From assembly GCA_025359585.1 (NCBI GenBank), contig JANYFX010000336.1, positions 1 through 9,046 of the forward strand: a stretch of DNA of 9,046 bases, given 5' to 3'. A program made the translations under genes and the position numbers. Under the pieces are notes generated by a model, which was given only the letters and a program-made list of their open reading frames with translations, was not told the DNA's origin and did no database searches. Shown here one piece after another: positions 6,314 to 9,046 of this stretch; positions within the stretch are counted from its first letter, which is position 1, and every line of letters starts with the position of its first letter. The DNA comes from Rhizobacter sp. Its GTDB lineage: Bacteria > Pseudomonadota > Gammaproteobacteria > Burkholderiales > Burkholderiaceae_C.

Positions 6314-9046
6314 GTCGATTCGGCCGGTGTCAACGGGCCGTCGCCGGCACGGCTCAGGTGGCGCTCGTCGGCGCCACGGCGGCGCAGCTTGTCGAGCAGC
6401 AGGTAGACGACAGGCGTCGTCAGCAAGGTCAGTATCTGGCTCGCGATCAGGCCGCCGATGATGGCCACGCCGAGCGGCTGGCGCAGTTCGGAGCCTTCGC
6501 CGAAACCGATCGCCAGCGGCAACGCGCCGAGCGCGGCCGCGAGCGTCGTCATCAGGATCGGGCGGAAGCGCAGCAGGCAGGCTTCGCGCACCGCGTCGAA
6601 GGCACTCAGACCACGCGAGCGTTCGGCATCGAGCGCGAAGTCGATGATCAGGATCGCGTTTTTCTTGACGATGCCGATCAGCAGAAACACGCCGATCAGC
6701 GCAATGATCGAAAACTCCATCTTGAACATCAGCAGGGCGAGCACCGCGCCGACACCCGCCGAAGGCAAGGTCGAGAGCACCGTGATCGGGTGGATCAGGC
6801 TTTCGTACAGGATGCCGAGCACGATGTAGATCACGACGATGGCCGCGATGATCAGCAGCGTCTGTTGGCCTTGCGACTGGCGCGCCGCGAGCGCGGTGCC
6901 GGCAAACGACCCGCGCACGTTGGTCGGCATCGCAATGTCGGCTTCGAGTTGCGCGATCTCGCGGCCGGCGTCGTCCAGCGTGGCGCCTTCCGCGAGGTTG
7001 AACGACACGGTGGTGGCGAGTTCGCCGTCCTGGTGGTTGATCGAGGTCGGCGTCGATTCTTCGCTGAACTTCGCGACCGCCGAGAGCGGCACCAGCGAGG
7101 TCACGCTGTTGGCCAGCGCGTTGCCGCTCGACGAATCGCGCGAACCGGGGTTGGCCGCGACGCTGCTGATGCCTGTCGTGTTGGTGGTGGCCGTGGTGCT
7201 CGCCGTCGTACCCGGCGCCACGCTGCCGACCGGCGTCTTCGCCGACACATACACATCACGCAGCGCGTTAGGCCCCGTCGTGTAGCGCGGGTGCCATTCC
7301 ATCACCACGTGGTACTGGTTCAGCTCGTCGTAGATCGTCGCGACCTGGCGCTGGCCGAAGGCGTCGTACAGGGCTGCGTTGACCGCCGTCGAGCTCAGCC
7401 CGAGCTTGGCCGCGCTGTCACGATCGACCTTCACCATCGTCTCGACGCCGTTGTCGGCCTGGTCGGTGTCCACGTCGAGCATCGTCGATGCGTTTTTCAT
7501 CGCGTCGGCGAGTTTGGTGGCCCAGGTTTTCAGGTCCTTGATGCTGTCGCTCTTGAGCGTGTACTGGTAGGTGGAATTGGAGGCGCGGCCACCGGCGCGC
7601 ACGTCTTGCACCGGCCCGAGAAACACCGACAGGCCGGTCACTTTCGCGAGCTGCGGGCGCAGTCGCGCGATCACGGCCAGACCCTTGTCCGTGCGCTGGC
7701 CGGCGGGCTTCAGGTTGACGAACATGAAGCCGCCACCCGAGCGCCCGCCGCCGGTGAAGCCGACCACCGTGTCGACGGCCGGGTCGGCGCGAACGATGTC
7801 GACCACCTGGCGTAGTTTCACGCCCATTTCTTTCGACGAAATGCTCTGGTCGGCGCGCAAGCCACCATTGAGCTGGCCGGTGTCTTGCTGCGGGAAAAAG
7901 CCTTTCGGCGCGGCGCTGAACAGGTAGACGTTCAGGCCGATCACCGCGACGAGGATCAGCATCACGAGCCACTGGCTCGCCAGCGCCCAGTCGAGACTGT
8001 GTTCGTAGCCGCGCAGCACCCAGCCGTAGACACGCTCGGCGCCTCGGGCGATGCGCCCTGGCGGCTTGGCTTTTGCACCGCCTTCCGGCAGGAACCACGC
8101 GCACATCATCGGCGTGGTCGTCAGCGAGATCACGAGCGAGATCATCACCGCCGCCGACAGCGTGACCGCGAACTCGCGGAACAGCCGCCCGGTCTGGCCT
8201 TCCATGAACAAGAGCGGAATGAACACCGCCACCAGCGAGACGCTGATCGACAGCACCGTGAAGCCGACTTCCTTCGCGCCGAGCAAAGAGGCTTGCATGC
8301 GGCCCATGCCGGCTTCGATGTGGCGCGCGGTGTTTTCGAGCACGACGATCGCGTCGTCCACGACGAAACCGGTCGCGACGGTCAGCGCCATCAAGCTCAG
8401 GTTGTTCAGCGAGAAGCCGAGCAAATACATCACGCCGAAGGTGCCGAGCAGCGCCACGACGGTCGCTACCGCCGGGATCACGGTCGCACGCGTGCTGCGC
8501 AGGAACGCGCTGACGACGACGATCACCAGCACGATCGAGATCAGCAGCGTGATCTCGATCTCGCGCAGCGAAGCGCGGATCGAATTCGTGCTGTCTGAGG
8601 CGACGCGCATTTCCACATCGGCGGGCAGCTGCGCCTGCAACTCGGGCAGCAGCGCACGCACGCCGTCGACCGTCTCGATCACGTTGGCGCCCGGTTGGCG
8701 CGTGATCAGGATGACGATCGCCGGCTCGCCGTTGAAGAGGCCGAGCGTCTGCGTGTTCTCGACCCCATCGACGACCTCGGCCACGTCTGCCAAACGCACC
8801 GCCGAGCCGTTGCGCCAGGCCACCACTATCGCCGCGTAGTCTGCCGCGCGGCGTGCTGCCGCCTGCGTGTAGATCTGCAGGCGCCGGCCGTTGCCGCGGA
8901 TGTCGCCCTTCGGCCGGTTGGCATTGGCCGCCTGGATCGCGGCGCGCACGTCCTCGGCGCCGATGCCGTAGCGGTTCAACGCGAACGGCAGCAACTCGAT
9001 GCGCACCGCCGGCAGCGACCCGCCGCCGATCTCGACGTCGCCGACG
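6310..9046 (-). CDS. mdtC: RND multidrug efflux pump subunit, MdtC/MuxC-like (N-terminus outside window)
   Basis: This proton-driven inner-membrane drug transporter has 911 codons in view; the frame stays open to the right edge (first full codon at 9045). Compared with the usual length of about 1,030 residues, roughly the first 160-170 residues are missing. The visible part starts in the first periplasmic porter domain (VGDVEIGGGSLPAVRIEL), as in MdtC. Transmembrane helix 4 holds the proton-relay pair in GFVVDDAIVVLEN (Asp codons at 8358-8353). Helix 10 carries KKNAILIIDF (second Lys codon 6663-6661), followed by LLRFRPILMT. VLENTARHIEAGM and RGSFAGTA favour MdtC over MdtB. GFFPQQDTGQL marks the start of the second periplasmic loop. 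A Thr/Ser/Asn-rich insertion lies at about 7093-7236. The stop overlaps the next gene. The symbol is by resemblance; mdtC/muxC orthology is likely, not proven. Confidence 0.93.
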   Translation of the reverse strand, partial: VGDVEIGGGSLPAVRIELLPFALNRYGIGAEDVRAAIQAANANRPKGDIRGNGRRLQIYTQAAARRAADYAAIVVAWRNGSAVRLADVAEVVDGVENTQTLGLFNGEPAIVILITRQPGANVIETVDGVRALLPELQAQLPADVEMRVASDSTNSIRASLREIEITLLISIVLVIVVVSAFLRSTRATVIPAVATVVALLGTFGVMYLLGFSLNNLSLMALTVATGFVVDDAIVVLENTARHIEAGMGRMQASLLGAKEVGFTVLSISVSLVAVFIPLLFMEGQTGRLFREFAVTLSAAVMISLVISLTTTPMMCAWFLPEGGAKAKPPGRIARGAERVYGWVLRGYEHSLDWALASQWLVMLILVAVIGLNVYLFSAAPKGFFPQQDTGQLNGGLRADQSISSKEMGVKLRQVVDIVRADPAVDTVVGFTGGGRSGGGFMFVNLKPAGQRTDKGLAVIARLRPQLAKVTGLSVFLGPVQDVRAGGRASNSTYQYTLKSDSIKDLKTWATKLADAMKNASTMLDVDTDQADNGVETMVKVDRDSAAKLGLSSTAVNAALYDAFGQRQVATIYDELNQYHVVMEWHPRYTTGPNALRDVYVSAKTPVGSVAPGTTASTTATTNTTGISSVAANPGSRDSSSGNALANSVTSLVPLSAVAKFSEESTPTSINHQDGELATTVSFNLAEGATLDDAGREIAQLEADIAMPTNVRGSFAGTALAARQSQGQQTLLIIAAIVVIYIVLGILYESLIHPITVLSTLPSAGVGAVLALLMFKMEFSIIALIGVFLLIGIVKKNAILIIDFALDAERSRGLSAFDAVREACLLRFRPILMTTLAAALGALPLAIGFGEGSELRQPLGVAIIGGLIASQILTLLTTPVVYLLLDKLRRRGADERHLSRAGDGPLTPAEST

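Noticed and set aside
4901..6406. Long plus-strand open frame (501 codons) opposite the outer-membrane lipoprotein gene
   Set aside because: Its product is Arg/Gly/Ala-rich with no recognisable domain, and it is antisense to a gene with clear NodT motifs. Long antisense frames are common in GC-rich DNA.
6193..7815. Long plus-strand open frame (540 codons) opposite the RND pump gene
   Set aside because: Low-complexity Arg/His/Asp/Gln-rich translation without domain features; a codon-bias shadow of the pump gene.

Overview
The window is GC-rich and densely packed. Protein similarities recognised by eye point to a betaproteobacterium, most likely in the order Burkholderiales. This is an inference, since no rRNA or other marker gene is present. 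There are six protein genes, two of them cut by the window edges. I see no mobile elements, tRNAs, CRISPR arrays or phage genes.

Left half (1-3927, minus strand): a sugar-uptake operon. In transcription order it has a two-domain RbsA/MglA-type ATPase, an RbsC-type permease (ATGA overlap with the ATPase gene), a periplasmic sugar-binding protein, and the start of an aldo/keto reductase resembling L-fucose dehydrogenase / D-threo-aldose 1-dehydrogenase. The binding-protein gene is flanked by short RNA hairpins on both sides, which fits differential mRNA stability. Together the genes suggest import of a monosaccharide, with L-fucose or a related aldose the best guess, followed by oxidation at C1 in the cytoplasm.

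Middle (3928-4876): a 247-bp divergent promoter region, then a plus-strand GntR/FadR-subfamily repressor with an FCD ligand domain. The intergenic region holds three related 11-bp pseudo-palindromes (consensus TGGTCAGGCCA). Two lie on the transporter side and one sits just before the regulator start. They are good candidates for the regulator's own operators.

Right half (4877-9046, minus strand): the distal end of a tripartite multidrug efflux operon. It has an RND inner-membrane pump most like MdtC/MuxC (5' end beyond the window), overlapped by ATGA with a NodT-family outer-membrane lipoprotein. By analogy with mdtABC/muxABC-opmB, a membrane-fusion protein gene and a second pump gene would be expected beyond position 9046. 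The pump carries an unusual Thr/Ser/Asn-rich insertion of roughly 45 residues in its periplasmic part. The regulator and the efflux operon converge, with only 9 bp between their stop codons.

I found no clearly new system. The most informative points are the three-site operator set, the hairpin-bracketed binding-protein gene and the insertion in the RND pump.
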